A stretch of 64,000 nt of DNA from Variovorax sp. 54 (GCF_002754375.1 NZ_PEFF01000001.1:5039501-5103500); one strand, 5' to 3'. Shown: positions 25,338-34,503, numbered from the stretch's first letter. Made by a program: numbers and translations. The notes: generated by a model not told the origin, from the letters alone.

Positions 25338-26414
25338 TCAGGCCCCGGCGGGTTCGGGCGCTGCCGCGGGAGCCGGGCGCGCTGCCGCTTCTTCGAGCGC
25401 CTCTTCTTCCAAGCGGCGCGAGACGATCCAGCGGAACTGGTTCAGCGCGGCGTCGATGCCGAAGGCCATCATCTTGAAGCCGGGCGCCAGCGCCAGGCTC
25501 TTTTGCTGCGCGGTGATGATGTCGCGGTCTTCGTCGAAGGCGTCCACCACGGCCTGGTGGATCGAGTGCGTGACCTCGGGTTGGTCGATGGCGAAGTTGT
25601 GAGGGTGCGCGAAGAAGTAGTGGGTGGAGTTTTCCGTCTCGGGCGTGATGGCCTGGCAGCCGCGAAACTCGATCGCGCCCTCGCGGTTGCCTTCAGCGGC
25701 GCCCTGGCCGGTGGGCGCCATGCCGGAGTCCATCAGCAGGATGGCGGGGAGGGTGAAGTTGTAGATGTTCCATCGGTCGACCCTGCTGCCCCAGTCCTTC
25801 ACCGCCCGGGCGAACGGCGGAGGCTCGGTGTCGAGGGCCCAGCGGGTGATGCGCACGCCGTGGTCGATGCGTTCGACCTTGGGCTGGGCGGCGGCGTAGT
25901 CCGCACTGCCGCCCAGCGTGGTCGGGTGCACGAAAGGCAGGTGGGAAAAGTCCAGCAGGTTGTCGCAGATCAGCAGGTAGTTGACGTCGTAGTGGATGTA
26001 GCCGTCCAGGCTGCGCCAGTGCGGATCGTCGAGCCAGGGCGTGTCGGGGATCAGCGCCGGGTCGGCCTTGTCGGGCGCGCCCATCCAGATCCAGACCCAG
26101 CGATGGCGTTGCACCACGGGAAAGGTGCGCACCCTGGCCTGGATGGGAATGCGCTTCTGGGCCGGCGCCTCGATGCACTGGCCCGAGGCGTCGAACTTCA
26201 GGCCGTGGTACATGCAGCGCACGCAGTTGCCTTCCCGCCGCCCCACCGAGAGGGGCGCGCCGCGGTGGCAGCAGCGGTCTTCCATAGCGACGATCTCGCC
26301 GTCGTCCTTGCGGTACATGAGAACGGGCACGCCGATGAGGGTGCGGGCGAACAGGCCCTGCGTCGTGAGCTCGTGGTCCCAAGCAGCCACGTACCAGGTA
26401 TTTTTGATGAACAT
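25338..26414 (-). CDS. VanA-type Rieske aromatic oxygenase
   Basis: A 358-residue oxygenase. The Rieske cluster ligands are DRCCHRGAPL (C-x-H, about residues 46-55) and CMYHGLKF (C-x-x-H). The catalytic iron ligands lie in DNLLDFSHLPFVHP (two His, with a distal Asp expected). The family includes vanillate O-demethylase and related ring or methoxy oxygenases; the exact substrate is unknown. The C-terminal 30 residues are an Ala/Pro/Glu tail. It leads the operon with reductase and Bug genes and is divergent from a LysR gene. Confidence 0.92.
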   Translation of the reverse strand: MFIKNTWYVAAWDHELTTQGLFARTLIGVPVLMYRKDDGEIVAMEDRCCHRGAPLSVGRREGNCVRCMYHGLKFDASGQCIEAPAQKRIPIQARVRTFPVVQRHRWVWIWMGAPDKADPALIPDTPWLDDPHWRSLDGYIHYDVNYLLICDNLLDFSHLPFVHPTTLGGSADYAAAQPKVERIDHGVRITRWALDTEPPPFARAVKDWGSRVDRWNIYNFTLPAILLMDSGMAPTGQGAAEGNREGAIEFRGCQAITPETENSTHYFFAHPHNFAIDQPEVTHSIHQAVVDAFDEDRDIITAQQKSLALAPGFKMMAFGIDAALNQFRWIVSRRLEEEALEEAAARPAPAAAPEPAGA

Positions 26415-26522
26415 GGGGCGTCTCCTTTGTTGTTCGCCGCGTTCGGGTCACGGCATGGGCACAGCGTAGGGCGAGGGTTCTCATGTATCAACGTCATGCC
26501 AGTCATTCCTAGAATGCGCTGC

Positions 26523-27491
26523 ATGCATGCGGAAAACCTCGACCTGAACCTGCTGGCGGTCTTCGACGCGATGTTTCGCGAGGCCAACGTCACGAAGGCC
26601 GCGCAAGGCCTCGGGCTGACGCAGAGCGCGATGAGCCATGCACTCAACCGGCTGCGCGCTTTTTTCGACGACCCGTTGTTCGTCAAGGTCGGCAGCCGCA
26701 TGGAACCCACGCGCAAGGCCGAGGGCATGCGCGCGGCGGTGGTCGAGGTGATGTCCACCGTGCGCCAGCAGATCCTGGCCGGCGCCCGCTTCGAGCCTGC
26801 GCTGGCGCGGCGCACCTTCACCCTGTGCATGACCGACATGGGCGAACTGGTGTTCCTGCCTCCGCTGCTCGAGCGCTTCAAGAAGGAGGCGCCCGGATGC
26901 TCGCTGCGCACGCTGCAGGTGCCGCTCGAGCAGGTCGAAGGGCTGCTCGCCTCGGGCGAGGCCGACCTGGCGGTGGGGTCCATCCGCGCGGCGCCCGAGG
27001 GGCTGTTTCATCAGCGCCTGTTCCTGCACTCCTTCGTGACCATCGCCAGCGCGCGGAACAAGGACATCGGCGCCACCCTGACGCGCGAGCGCTTCGAATC
27101 GATGCGACATGTCGTGGTCTCGCTCACCGGCCATTCGGCGGAGAGCTACGACAAGGTGCTGGAAGACCAGGGCATCCGCCGCACCGTGGCCGTGATGACG
27201 CCTCACTTCCTGATGGTGCCGCTCCTGATGGACCAGCATCCGGATCTGCTGGCGACCGTGCCGCGCGAGCTGGCGGAGGTTTTTTCCCGCCTGGGCACGG
27301 TGCGCATGTTCGAGCCGCCGGTGCCCGTGCCCCAGTTTCAGCTCAACCAGCACTGGCATCCGCGCTTTCATCACGATCCGGCCGTGGTCTGGCTGCGCGA
27401 TGTGATGAAACATACCTTCGAGCACTATCCGCACATCACCACGCAGGCTGCTTCCCCGGCCAGGAAGAGGGTCCGAACCAAGCCGCGTTGA
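26523..27491 (+). CDS. LysR-family regulator, NodD/PcpR-like
   Basis: A 322-residue regulator beginning NLDLNLLAVFDAMFREANVTKAA with the helix-turn-helix AQGLGLTQSAMSHALNRLR (about residues 26-44). The effector domain follows to about residue 300 and ends in a basic tail. The start is ATG at 26523 or the in-frame ATG at 26514. About 110 bases separate it from the divergent oxygenase operon, the classical LysR arrangement, so it most likely activates that operon in response to the aromatic substrate. Confidence 0.93.
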   Translation: MHAENLDLNLLAVFDAMFREANVTKAAQGLGLTQSAMSHALNRLRAFFDDPLFVKVGSRMEPTRKAEGMRAAVVEVMSTVRQQILAGARFEPALARRTFTLCMTDMGELVFLPPLLERFKKEAPGCSLRTLQVPLEQVEGLLASGEADLAVGSIRAAPEGLFHQRLFLHSFVTIASARNKDIGATLTRERFESMRHVVVSLTGHSAESYDKVLEDQGIRRTVAVMTPHFLMVPLLMDQHPDLLATVPRELAEVFSRLGTVRMFEPPVPVPQFQLNQHWHPRFHHDPAVVWLRDVMKHTFEHYPHITTQAASPARKRVRTKPR

Positions 27492-27607
27492 CGCTCGCGG
27501 CGGCATCGACTTTTTCTCCGCGGCGAGCCTCATCCAAAACCAGTTTCCCCGCGTACAGGTGCCTGTGGCACGCTTCCCGACGTGCCTTTGCCGAGGAGCA
27601 CACCGTC

Positions 27608-28654
27608 ATGCCGCAGGACATTGCATTCGCCATCCGCTGGGTCGAACGGGGCCTGGTGCCCGACGCCGTGGTGCGCCGGGGCATCCGCCGCCTGCTGCGC
27701 GAGCGGCTGACCGAACTGCACGCCGGCAACGCATTGGCGGCGGCCGAGCTGACGCAGGACTTTGTCGCCGGCATGGGCGCGGCGCACCTGGCGCCGCTGC
27801 CCGAGAAGGCCAACGAGCAGCACTACGAGGTGCCGGCCGCCTTCTTCGGCGAGGTGCTGGGCCAGCACCGCAAGTACAGCAGCTGCTATTGGCCCGAAGG
27901 CACGCGCACGCTCGAAGAGGCCGAGGCCGCCGCACTGGCCGCGACCTGCGAGCGCGCCGGACTGGCCAACGGGCAGGACGTGCTGGAACTGGGCTGCGGC
28001 TGGGGTTCGCTCACGCTGTGGATGGCCGAGCGCTACCCGGGCAGCCGGATCACGGCGCTGTCGAATTCGCAGTCGCAGCGCGCCTACATCGAGGCGCAGG
28101 CGGCGCAGCGCGGGCTGGGCAACGTGCGGGTGCTCACGCAGGACATCAACCGCTTCGACACCGACCAGCGCTTCGACCGCGTGGTGTCGGTCGAGATGTT
28201 CGAGCACCTGCGCAACTGGCCGCAGGCCTTCGCCAATGTGGCGCGCTGGCTGCGGCCGCAGGGGCGCTTCTTCATGCACGTGTTCGCGCACCGCGAGGCG
28301 CCGTATCCCTTCGAGGTGCGCGATGCGAGCGACTGGATGAGTCGCTACTTTTTCTCGGGCGGCATGATGCCCAGTGACGACCTCGCGCTGTACTGCCAGG
28401 ACGACCTGCGCCTGCTGCGCCGCTGGCGCTGGGCCGGCAACCACTACCAGCGCACGGCCGAGGCCTGGCTGCGCAACATGGACGAGCGGCGCGACGCGCT
28501 GCGTCCGCTGTTCCAGGCCACCTACGGCGCGGACGCCGGCCTGTGGTGGACGCGCTGGCGGCTGTTCTTCATGTCGGTGGCGGAGCTCTTCGGCTTCGAG
28601 CAGGGGCAGCGCTGGTGGGTGAGCCACTACCTGTTCGAGCCGCGTCGCGCATGA
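27608..28654 (+). CDS. Cyclopropane-fatty-acid-synthase-family methyltransferase
   Basis: A 348-residue SAM-dependent enzyme with CFA features: NEQHYEVPAAFFGEVLGQHRKYSSCYW, then motif I as DVLELGCGWGSLTLWMAERY and FDRVVSVEMFEHLRNW. The family modifies unsaturated phospholipid acyl chains or acts as a broader methyltransferase. The N-terminal part is shorter than in E. coli Cfa. It is coupled by an ATGA overlap to the DUF1295 gene, a pairing frequently seen in proteobacterial lipid-modification loci. Confidence 0.9.
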   Translation: MPQDIAFAIRWVERGLVPDAVVRRGIRRLLRERLTELHAGNALAAAELTQDFVAGMGAAHLAPLPEKANEQHYEVPAAFFGEVLGQHRKYSSCYWPEGTRTLEEAEAAALAATCERAGLANGQDVLELGCGWGSLTLWMAERYPGSRITALSNSQSQRAYIEAQAAQRGLGNVRVLTQDINRFDTDQRFDRVVSVEMFEHLRNWPQAFANVARWLRPQGRFFMHVFAHREAPYPFEVRDASDWMSRYFFSGGMMPSDDLALYCQDDLRLLRRWRWAGNHYQRTAEAWLRNMDERRDALRPLFQATYGADAGLWWTRWRLFFMSVAELFGFEQGQRWWVSHYLFEPRRA

Positions 28655-29454
28655 GCACTGTGCAGATCGCGCTCGCGGGGCTCGGCTGGACCGCTGTGGT
28701 GGCGGTGTTGACCTGGCTTGTCAGCCTGCTGCGGCACGATGCGAGCCTGGTCGACCGCGTGTGGTCCGCCTGCATTGCGGGCGCGGGCTTCGTGTACCTG
28801 GCGCTGCTGCCGGTGGTCGGCGCGCGTGGGTCGTGGCTGGCGGTGCTCGCGGGGGCGTGGGCGTTGCGGCTGGGCGTGTTCATCACGTGGCGCAACTGGG
28901 GTCACGGCGAAGACCGCCGCTACCAGGCGATCCGTGAACGCAACGCGCCGCACTTCAGATGGAAGAGCCTGTACCTCGTGTTCGGGCTGCAGGCGGTGCT
29001 GGCGTGGGTCGTGTCGGCGCCGCTGTTCGTGGGCATGGCGGCGGTGCCCACGTCACTGGGCTGGCTCGACATGGTGGGCATCGCGCTGGCGTTGTGCGGC
29101 ATGGGTTTCGAGGCCGTGGCCGATGCGCAGATGGCGCGCTTTCGCACCGACCCGGCGAACCGCGGGCAGGTGATGGACCGCGGGCTCTGGCGCTACAGCC
29201 GGCACCCGAACTACTTCGGCGAGGCCTGCGTCTGGTGGGGGCTGTGGTTGATCGCCGTGGCCGGCGCGGGCTGGGCCGGGGCGTGGAGCGCGGTGTCGCC
29301 GGTGCTCATGACCTGGCTGCTGCTGCGTGTGTCGGGCGTGCGCATGCTCGAGGCCGACATCGGCGAGCGGCGACCCGCGTACCGCGAGTACATCGCGCGC
29401 ACGCCGGCCTTCGTGCCGGGGCCGCGGCGGCGGTCCGTCGACGAGTGGGCGTGA
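28651..29454 (+). CDS. DUF1295 (steroid 5-alpha-reductase-like) membrane protein
   Basis: A 267-residue membrane protein with about seven hydrophobic segments. The C-terminal half has the family signature LWRYSRHPNYFGEACVWWGLWL and later VRMLEADIGERRPAYREYI. Relatives are NADPH-dependent reductases or isoprenylcysteine-methyltransferase-like enzymes. Its ATG overlaps the CFA-type gene stop, so both act on membrane lipids as one unit. Confidence 0.92.
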   Translation: MSTVQIALAGLGWTAVVAVLTWLVSLLRHDASLVDRVWSACIAGAGFVYLALLPVVGARGSWLAVLAGAWALRLGVFITWRNWGHGEDRRYQAIRERNAPHFRWKSLYLVFGLQAVLAWVVSAPLFVGMAAVPTSLGWLDMVGIALALCGMGFEAVADAQMARFRTDPANRGQVMDRGLWRYSRHPNYFGEACVWWGLWLIAVAGAGWAGAWSAVSPVLMTWLLLRVSGVRMLEADIGERRPAYREYIARTPAFVPGPRRRSVDEWA

Positions 29455-29516
29455 GCGGCTCCCGCTCTTTCTTTCACTTGTTCGCGCAGCCGCGCACTGT
29501 TACAAAGAGCGTCTCC

Positions 29517-29987
29517 ATGCGCTCACCCATCTTCCTTTTCGTTTCACTGCTCTGGCTTGTCGCGGCCGCGCCGGTCGCGCAGGCGGAGGTGGTGCGCTGC
29601 ACCGACGCCGACGGCCGCATCGTCTACACCGACGGCACCTGCCCGTCGGGCACCAAGCAGTCGCGGCAGTTGCGGATCGACGAGCCGCCGCCCGTACCGC
29701 CGCGTGCCCCCAGCGATGAAGCCGAGCCTCGCCGGCCGAACTACGCGGCACCGTCCGCACCGCCGTCGCAGCCCGCGCCCGCGGGGCCGGCGATCATTCC
29801 GCGCTACCCGGTGGGCGAGGCGCCCGCGGTCGATCCGGCGCCGACCTACATCTGGGGCGGCGATCCGTACTACGGCCCGCCGCGCCCCGGGTACCACCCC
29901 CGGCCGCCGCGTCCGCCGCACGACCCCGGGCCGCCGCCCGGTCAGCGGCCTTGCAATCTTGCGGGCATCAAGCGCAGCAACTGCTGA
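29517..29987 (+). CDS. Exported DUF4124 protein with proline-rich tail
   Basis: A 156-residue exported protein: signal peptide MRSPIFLFVSLLWLVAAAPVAQA, then the short DUF4124 domain (VVRCTDADGRIVYTDGTCP), then about 90 residues rich in Pro, Arg and Gly, with repeated PPRPPHDPG-type segments. DUF4124 proteins are periplasmic and of unknown function. Confidence 0.88.
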   Translation: MRSPIFLFVSLLWLVAAAPVAQAEVVRCTDADGRIVYTDGTCPSGTKQSRQLRIDEPPPVPPRAPSDEAEPRRPNYAAPSAPPSQPAPAGPAIIPRYPVGEAPAVDPAPTYIWGGDPYYGPPRPGYHPRPPRPPHDPGPPPGQRPCNLAGIKRSNC

Positions 29988-30016
29988 GCGCGTTCGCGTC
30001 CTTTGGTTTTTTCTTC

Positions 30017-30481
30017 ATGACCGTTGCCGCGCCGGAGCGCCTTCCCCCGTGGGTCGTCCATTGCGACGGCAGTGCCATGCCGAACCCTGGACGCATGGGC
30101 GTCGGCGTCGTCATCACCCAGCCCGACGGCATCCGCCACACCTTCTCGCAGGCCACGCACACCACGGGCTGCAACAACGAAGCCGAGTTGCGGGCGCTCA
30201 CGCTCGCACTGCGCGAGTTGCAGGCGCGCGGCGCCACGGCCGTGCAGGCCTACAGCGACAACAGCACGCTGGTCGAGCAGTTGAGCGGCGCTGCCGACGT
30301 GCGGCCGATCGCGCGCATGGCGCCGCTGTTCGACGAAGCGCGCACGCTGCTGCAGGGCTTCGACGAAGCGCACGTGCAATGGATTCCGCGCCACCGCAAC
30401 GCCGAGGCCGACGCGCTCGCGCGGGCCGCGCTGGGCTTCGGGCCGAAGCCGCCCGCCAAGGCCTGGAAGAAGCGGCGCTAG
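30017..30481 (+). CDS. RNase HI-like protein
   Basis: A 154-residue protein with an RNase H fold. The four acidic active-site positions are visible: VVHCDGSAMPNPG (Asp), CNNEAELRAL (Glu), AYSDNSTLVEQL (Asp) and PRHRNAEADALAR (His and final Asp). It would cut RNA in RNA-DNA hybrids. The basic tail KPPAKAWKKRR may help nucleic-acid binding. It is divergent from the standard RnhA and probably a second enzyme. The start is ATG at 30017. Confidence 0.85.
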   Translation: MTVAAPERLPPWVVHCDGSAMPNPGRMGVGVVITQPDGIRHTFSQATHTTGCNNEAELRALTLALRELQARGATAVQAYSDNSTLVEQLSGAADVRPIARMAPLFDEARTLLQGFDEAHVQWIPRHRNAEADALARAALGFGPKPPAKAWKKRR

Positions 30482-30546
30482 CAGTGCCGGCAGAGGGGCA
30501 TGCCGCAGGTTCTATCATTCGGGTCGATTCAGAAACCCGTTTCCCC

Positions 30547-30801
30547 ATGACCGAAGAAGCCACCTCCAAGCCCGCATTGCCCGATCACCTCTCGACCGAT
30601 CCGCGCAGCCCGCACCACATTCCCGCCATTTTCGAGCACCCCATCGGCATCCGCTTCAACGGCAAGGACCGCCTGGACGTCGAGGAATACTGCATCAGCG
30701 AAGGCTGGATCAAGGTGCCCGCCGGCCGCACGCTGGACCGCAAGGGCTATCCGCTGCTGATCAAGCTCAAAGGTGCTGTCGAGGTGTACTACCGCGATTG
30801 A
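30547..30801 (+). CDS. DUF3297 family protein
   Basis: An 84-residue protein matching the DUF3297 family along its length: LPDHLSTDPRSPHHIPAIFE, HPIGIRFNGKDRLDVEEYC and GWIKVPAGRTLDRKG. Function unknown; the family is widespread in proteobacteria as a stand-alone small protein. Confidence 0.9.
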   Translation: MTEEATSKPALPDHLSTDPRSPHHIPAIFEHPIGIRFNGKDRLDVEEYCISEGWIKVPAGRTLDRKGYPLLIKLKGAVEVYYRD

Positions 30802-30843
30802 CGGCGGGCGGCGCATCGGCGCCGTTCCTGCTTCTCTTCTCTT

Positions 30844-31884
30844 TCAACGCCACTGCAGAAGCAGCGACCAAGGCTGCCGGCTCATGTGGCGATCGACGCA
30901 TGCAGCACCGTCCGTCGGGCAGCCTTCGGGCAGGTAGCTCGGGTCCAGCAGCCGCGTGCCGGGCGCAAAGGCCAGGCGCCGCCACGTGACCGACTGCAGC
31001 ACGTTGCCGCCCACGGTGTCGAAGCCCGCGTCGTCCACGTTCACCACCACATCGCAGTGCATCGGCAACGGCGCGCCGCCTGTGGGGCGTCCGGCAAGCA
31101 CCTCTCCGATCTTTTCGAAACTGTCGAGCGCAGCACCGCTTGCGCCGCGCGCCTGGCAGACCAGGTCGCCCGGGCGCGGCGGTGTGCGCGTCAGGTCGCA
31201 GGCGCGCAGGGCTTGCGGTGTCGCGCGGCCCGCGGCCTCGTCGATGCCGGCCTGCCATGCGGCGCCCGCGTAGTCGACGTGGGCCTCGGAAAAGACGAAC
31301 TCGTCGGCGCCGAGACCGGCCTCGCGTGCGACCCAGCTGATGAACGCGGCGGACCAGGGCGTGTCGATCACCGCGACGCGCTGCAGGGCCACCTCCAGGG
31401 CGCGCCGGTCCGACGAATCCAATCCCTGGTCGGGGCCGACGCCCAGGCCTTCCAGGTGCGCTGCGCTCGCCTGGTTCAGTGCTTCGGTCAACAGCGTGCG
31501 GTCGGCCGCGCGCAGGGCGCCGAAGCGCACGAGGTACGGCAGCCGGGCGTTCGGCGGATCGACCGCGCGCCAGTAGCGCAACACGCGTTGCCATGCGGGC
31601 AGTGCGCCGGGCGCATGGCGCGTGTCTTCCGCTTCCGAATCGCCGGATTCGGTGAGCCGGCCTTCGGCATCCATCGTCTGACCGCCGAAGGCCGAGTGTT
31701 CCTGCCGGGCCAGCGCCGCCATCGCGAGGGCGCGGGGCGGTGGCGGGATGTGCGAGGCCGTGGCAAGGCAACCGGCGGCGGCCATTGCGAAGGTGGGCAT
31801 TGCGGTCAACGCCAGGGCAGCGCACAGCATGCGTGCGGCGTGGCGGGGCGCTTGTCTGTGAGCGGAGGAGGTCGGTGGCGGCAT
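30844..31884 (-). CDS. DUF2272 exported protein
   Basis: A 346-residue protein with an N-terminal signal (LCAALALTAMPTFAMAAAGC; the Cys could be a lipobox but is preceded by AAAG). The C-terminal half has the DUF2272 core VIDTPWSAAFISWVAREAGLG with the FSEAHVDYAG segment, which resembles an NlpC/P60-type papain-like fold, and a later MHCDVVVNVDDAGFDTVGGNV. It may act on cell-wall peptides, though the catalytic set is unproven. The start is ATG at 31884. Confidence 0.8.
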   Translation of the reverse strand: MPPPTSSAHRQAPRHAARMLCAALALTAMPTFAMAAAGCLATASHIPPPPRALAMAALARQEHSAFGGQTMDAEGRLTESGDSEAEDTRHAPGALPAWQRVLRYWRAVDPPNARLPYLVRFGALRAADRTLLTEALNQASAAHLEGLGVGPDQGLDSSDRRALEVALQRVAVIDTPWSAAFISWVAREAGLGADEFVFSEAHVDYAGAAWQAGIDEAAGRATPQALRACDLTRTPPRPGDLVCQARGASGAALDSFEKIGEVLAGRPTGGAPLPMHCDVVVNVDDAGFDTVGGNVLQSVTWRRLAFAPGTRLLDPSYLPEGCPTDGAACVDRHMSRQPWSLLLQWR

Positions 31885-31982
31885 GTGAGGCGAGCATAGC
31901 GGGGGCGTTCCCGCAGCAAGCCAAGCAGAATGCGGGCTGCGCACCCTGAAGCGCCGGGCCGTCCGGCGCAGGCGCTCCCACG

Positions 31983-32984
31983 GTGAAGCTCAAGAAGATC
32001 CTGCTCCGCACCCTTGCTGTCATCGCCAGCCTCGCCATCGTGGGCTATGCCGCATTCCAGTGGAGCCCGTGGCCCTCGGTACTGATGATCCGCTACGCCT
32101 TCGGCAAGGGATCGGACGCCGCATCGCAATCGCTGCAGAAGCATGTGCCGCCCGGCATCTCGGCGGTGCTCGATCAGCATTACGACGAGGTCGACCCCGA
32201 CGCTTACCTCGACGTGTTCCGTCCGGCCTCGGCGGGCGTCGAGCCATTGCCCACCATCGTGTGGGTGCACGGCGGGGCCTGGGTCTCGGGCCACCGGCGC
32301 GACGTGGCCAATTACGCGCGCGTGCTGGCGGGGCAGGGCTTCACCGTGGTGGCCGTCGGCTATTCGATCGCGCCCGGAGAAGGCTACCCAGTACCGGTGC
32401 GGCAGGTGAACACGGCGCTGGGGTATCTCGTGCGCGAGGCGGTGCGGTTGGGCGTGGACCCCAAGCGGCTCGTGCTGGCCGGCGACTCGGCGGGCGCGCA
32501 CATCGTCGCGCAGGTCGCGAACGCCGTGGCCGTGCCGGGCTACGCGAAAGCCGTCGGCCTTGCGCCCGTCATCGCGCGCGAGCAGCTGCGCGGCATGTTG
32601 TTGCATTGCGGCGCCTACGATGCAGCGCAGGCCAGGCTCGACGGCGCGTTCGGCGGCTTCCTGCGGACCGTGTTCTGGTCGTACAGCGGCAGCAAGGATT
32701 TCCAGAACGCACCAGCCTTCGAGACCGCCTCGGTGCGCCGCTACGTGACCGCAGCGTTTCCGCCGTCGTTCATCACCGCGGGCAACGGCGATCCGCTCGA
32801 AGGACAGTCGCGCTCGATGGCCGAGACGTTGATCGCGAAGGGCGTGCAGGTCGACAGCCTGTTCTTCCCCGCCGACCAGACGCCGGCGCTGCCGCACGAG
32901 TACCAGTTCAATCTCGACGACGCGCCGGGGCGGCTCGCGTTGGAGCGCTCGCTGCAGTTTCTTCGGCGCGTCACGGCGCCGTGA
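31983..32984 (+). CDS. Alpha/beta hydrolase (HSL/BD-FAE type)
   Basis: A 333-residue hydrolase with an N-terminal hydrophobic anchor or signal (TLAVIASLAIVGYAAF). The oxyanion motif VWVHGGAWVSG is followed by the nucleophile elbow LVLAGDSAGAHI (catalytic Ser) and a C-terminal PHEYQFN His region. It is expected to hydrolyse carboxylic esters. The start is GTG at 31983. Confidence 0.85.
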   Translation: MKLKKILLRTLAVIASLAIVGYAAFQWSPWPSVLMIRYAFGKGSDAASQSLQKHVPPGISAVLDQHYDEVDPDAYLDVFRPASAGVEPLPTIVWVHGGAWVSGHRRDVANYARVLAGQGFTVVAVGYSIAPGEGYPVPVRQVNTALGYLVREAVRLGVDPKRLVLAGDSAGAHIVAQVANAVAVPGYAKAVGLAPVIAREQLRGMLLHCGAYDAAQARLDGAFGGFLRTVFWSYSGSKDFQNAPAFETASVRRYVTAAFPPSFITAGNGDPLEGQSRSMAETLIAKGVQVDSLFFPADQTPALPHEYQFNLDDAPGRLALERSLQFLRRVTAP

Positions 32985-32990
32985 GCGCGC

Positions 32991-33923
32991 TCAGCCGGTG
33001 CGGCGCGCCCAGCGCTCCAGCGGCTTGACGTACAGCGGCAGCAGGATCAAAAACAGCGCCGAGCTGATCACGTTGAAGATCAGGTGCGCCATCGCCACCG
33101 CCATTTCGGGTGTCGGCGCGTGCCGTGCCACGGTCTGCGCGAACAGCACCAGCGCGGGCGCGAACAGCGCCGCGCCGGCCAGCTTGAAGCCGGTGTTGAT
33201 GAGCGCAGTCTTGCGCGCCAGCATGCCCATCGACGCCGAGGCGATCAGGCCCGTCACCGTGGTGCCGACGTTGGCGCCCACCACGAGATAAATGGCGGCC
33301 TCGGTCGCAAGCACCTGCTGCTGCACCAGCACCACCGCCAGGCCCGTCGTGACCGACGAGCTTTGCAGCAGGGCCGTGATGACGATGCCCGCCAGCACGC
33401 CGATCCAGGGCGAGCCGGCCTGCGCCAGCGCGGAGACCACGGCGGGGTTGTTGCGCAGCGGCAGGAGCTCGTTGCCGATCAGGTCGAGCGCAAACAGCAC
33501 GAAGCCGAAATAGAACAGCACCTTGCCGATCGGCTTCCAGCGCGCGGGCGCCAGTGCGGACAGCAGCGCGCCCAGCGACAGCGCGATCGGGCCGAGCGCC
33601 GTGAGCTTGAGCGAAACCAGCCAGGCCGTGGCCGTGGTGCCGACGTTCGCGCCGATCAGGATGGCCAGCGACGCGCTGAAGCTCAGCACGCCGCCGTCGA
33701 CCAGTGCGATCGCGAGCGAAGTCACGGCCGACGACGACTGGATCAGCGCCGTGAAGCCGGCGCCCAGCAGTGCTGCGACGAAGCGGTTGGCGGTGGCGCG
33801 GGCCAGCCATTGCTGCAGCCGTGTGCCGCCTGCGTCGAGCAGCTCACGGGAGAAGCCCGACAGGCCGTAGAGAAACAGCGCGATCGCGCTCACGGCCGAG
33901 AAGATCCATTGCCAGTCGGTCAT
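32991..33923 (-). CDS. Na/Pi cotransporter family (PNaS) membrane protein
   Basis: A 310-residue membrane protein with two inverted repeat units, each with the signature QSSS: ALIQSSSAVTSLAIALV in the first half and ALLQSSSVTTGLAVVLV in the second. Both are followed by GANVGTT. The family (NptA/YjbB-like) moves phosphate with sodium, usually as efflux in bacteria. The cytoplasmic PhoU-like tail of longer members is missing. Confidence 0.9.
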   Translation of the reverse strand: MTDWQWIFSAVSAIALFLYGLSGFSRELLDAGGTRLQQWLARATANRFVAALLGAGFTALIQSSSAVTSLAIALVDGGVLSFSASLAILIGANVGTTATAWLVSLKLTALGPIALSLGALLSALAPARWKPIGKVLFYFGFVLFALDLIGNELLPLRNNPAVVSALAQAGSPWIGVLAGIVITALLQSSSVTTGLAVVLVQQQVLATEAAIYLVVGANVGTTVTGLIASASMGMLARKTALINTGFKLAGAALFAPALVLFAQTVARHAPTPEMAVAMAHLIFNVISSALFLILLPLYVKPLERWARRTG

Positions 33924-33946
33924 GGGCGGTGCTGGTGGGGTCGACC

Positions 33947-34231
33947 TCAGCCCTGGGGCTTGCTCGGCAGGTCGCCTTCGCGCAGCTTGCGGCCGACCCA
34001 CATCAGGCCGGTGGCGTAGTCGGCGCTGCCGACCTGCACGCCGCCGACGGTGCGCAGCGCGCCGGTGCCGTCATCGGTGGCCGGGCCTTCGCCCGTGAGG
34101 TCGCCGGGGACGAGCAGGCGGCCGTCTTTCAGGAAGTCGGCAATGCGCAACTGACGCATGCCGCGGCCCCAATGCCAGTGCTGCTTGAGGTCGAAGGGCT
34201 TTGGCGAGGACGCGGGTTTGGATTTCTTCAC
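33947..34231 (-). CDS. Small hypothetical protein
   Basis: A 94-residue basic protein with a Trp/His patch (LKQHWHWGRGMRQLRIADFL) and a Gly-rich middle. No signal peptide and no known domain. It is read in the same direction as the Na/Pi gene, which starts 24 bases after its stop, so they may be co-transcribed. Confidence 0.6.
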   Translation of the reverse strand: MKKSKPASSPKPFDLKQHWHWGRGMRQLRIADFLKDGRLLVPGDLTGEGPATDDGTGALRTVGGVQVGSADYATGLMWVGRKLREGDLPSKPQG

Positions 34232-34303
34232 GGGATGTCGGGGGAGGGCTTGCTTGCGAAGGGTAACGTTGGCGCAAGCAAACGTACAAGTGAACGCACC
34301 ATG

Positions 34304-34338
34304 AAAAAAGCCTGCTACTTTGTGGGTAGCAGGCTTTT
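34304..34338 (-). terminator. Rho-independent terminator of tRNA-Lys
   Basis: A 13-base perfect stem (AAAAGCCTGCTAC at 34306-34318 and its complement at 34326-34338) with a 7-base loop. Read on the minus strand it ends in six T, 22 bases past the tRNA 3' end. Confidence 0.9.
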
Positions 34339-34359
34339 CAGCGTTTCCGCGATGTTGGT

Positions 34360-34435
34360 TGGTGGGCCCTGAGTGACTCGAACACTCGACCTACGGATTA
34401 AGAGTCCGCTGCTCTACCAACTGAGCTAAGAGCCC
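34360..34435 (-). tRNA. tRNA-Lys (anticodon CTT)
   Basis: A 76-base cloverleaf on the minus strand. The acceptor stem GGGCTCT pairs with the 3' strand before ACCA (CCA is encoded), the D-arm is AGCTCAGTTGGTAGAGC, the T-arm holds GTTCGAGTC, and the anticodon loop is CTCTTAA, giving CTT, which reads AAG lysine codons. The gene has its own promoter and terminator. The neighbouring integrase does not appear to use its 3' end. Confidence 0.95.
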
Positions 34436-34474
34436 TTGCTTTGAAAACCGTTAGTGTTTTCTGGCAAGACCACG

Positions 34475-34503
34475 AGTATATACCAATCTTTTTGGGACTT
34501 CAA
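34475..34503 (-). promoter_or_regulatory. Sigma-70-type promoter of tRNA-Lys
   Basis: On the minus strand, TTGAAG (34503-34498) and TATACT (34480-34475) are separated by 17 bases, close to consensus spacing and sequence. The -10 box is 39 bases upstream of the mature tRNA 5' end. Confidence 0.75.

Noticed and set aside
34360..34435. tRNA-Lys as the integration site of the island
   Set aside because: Its 3' end points away from the integrase, which lies about 1.1 kb off on the other side of the SDR gene, and the tRNA keeps its own terminator. No duplicated 3' end was seen.
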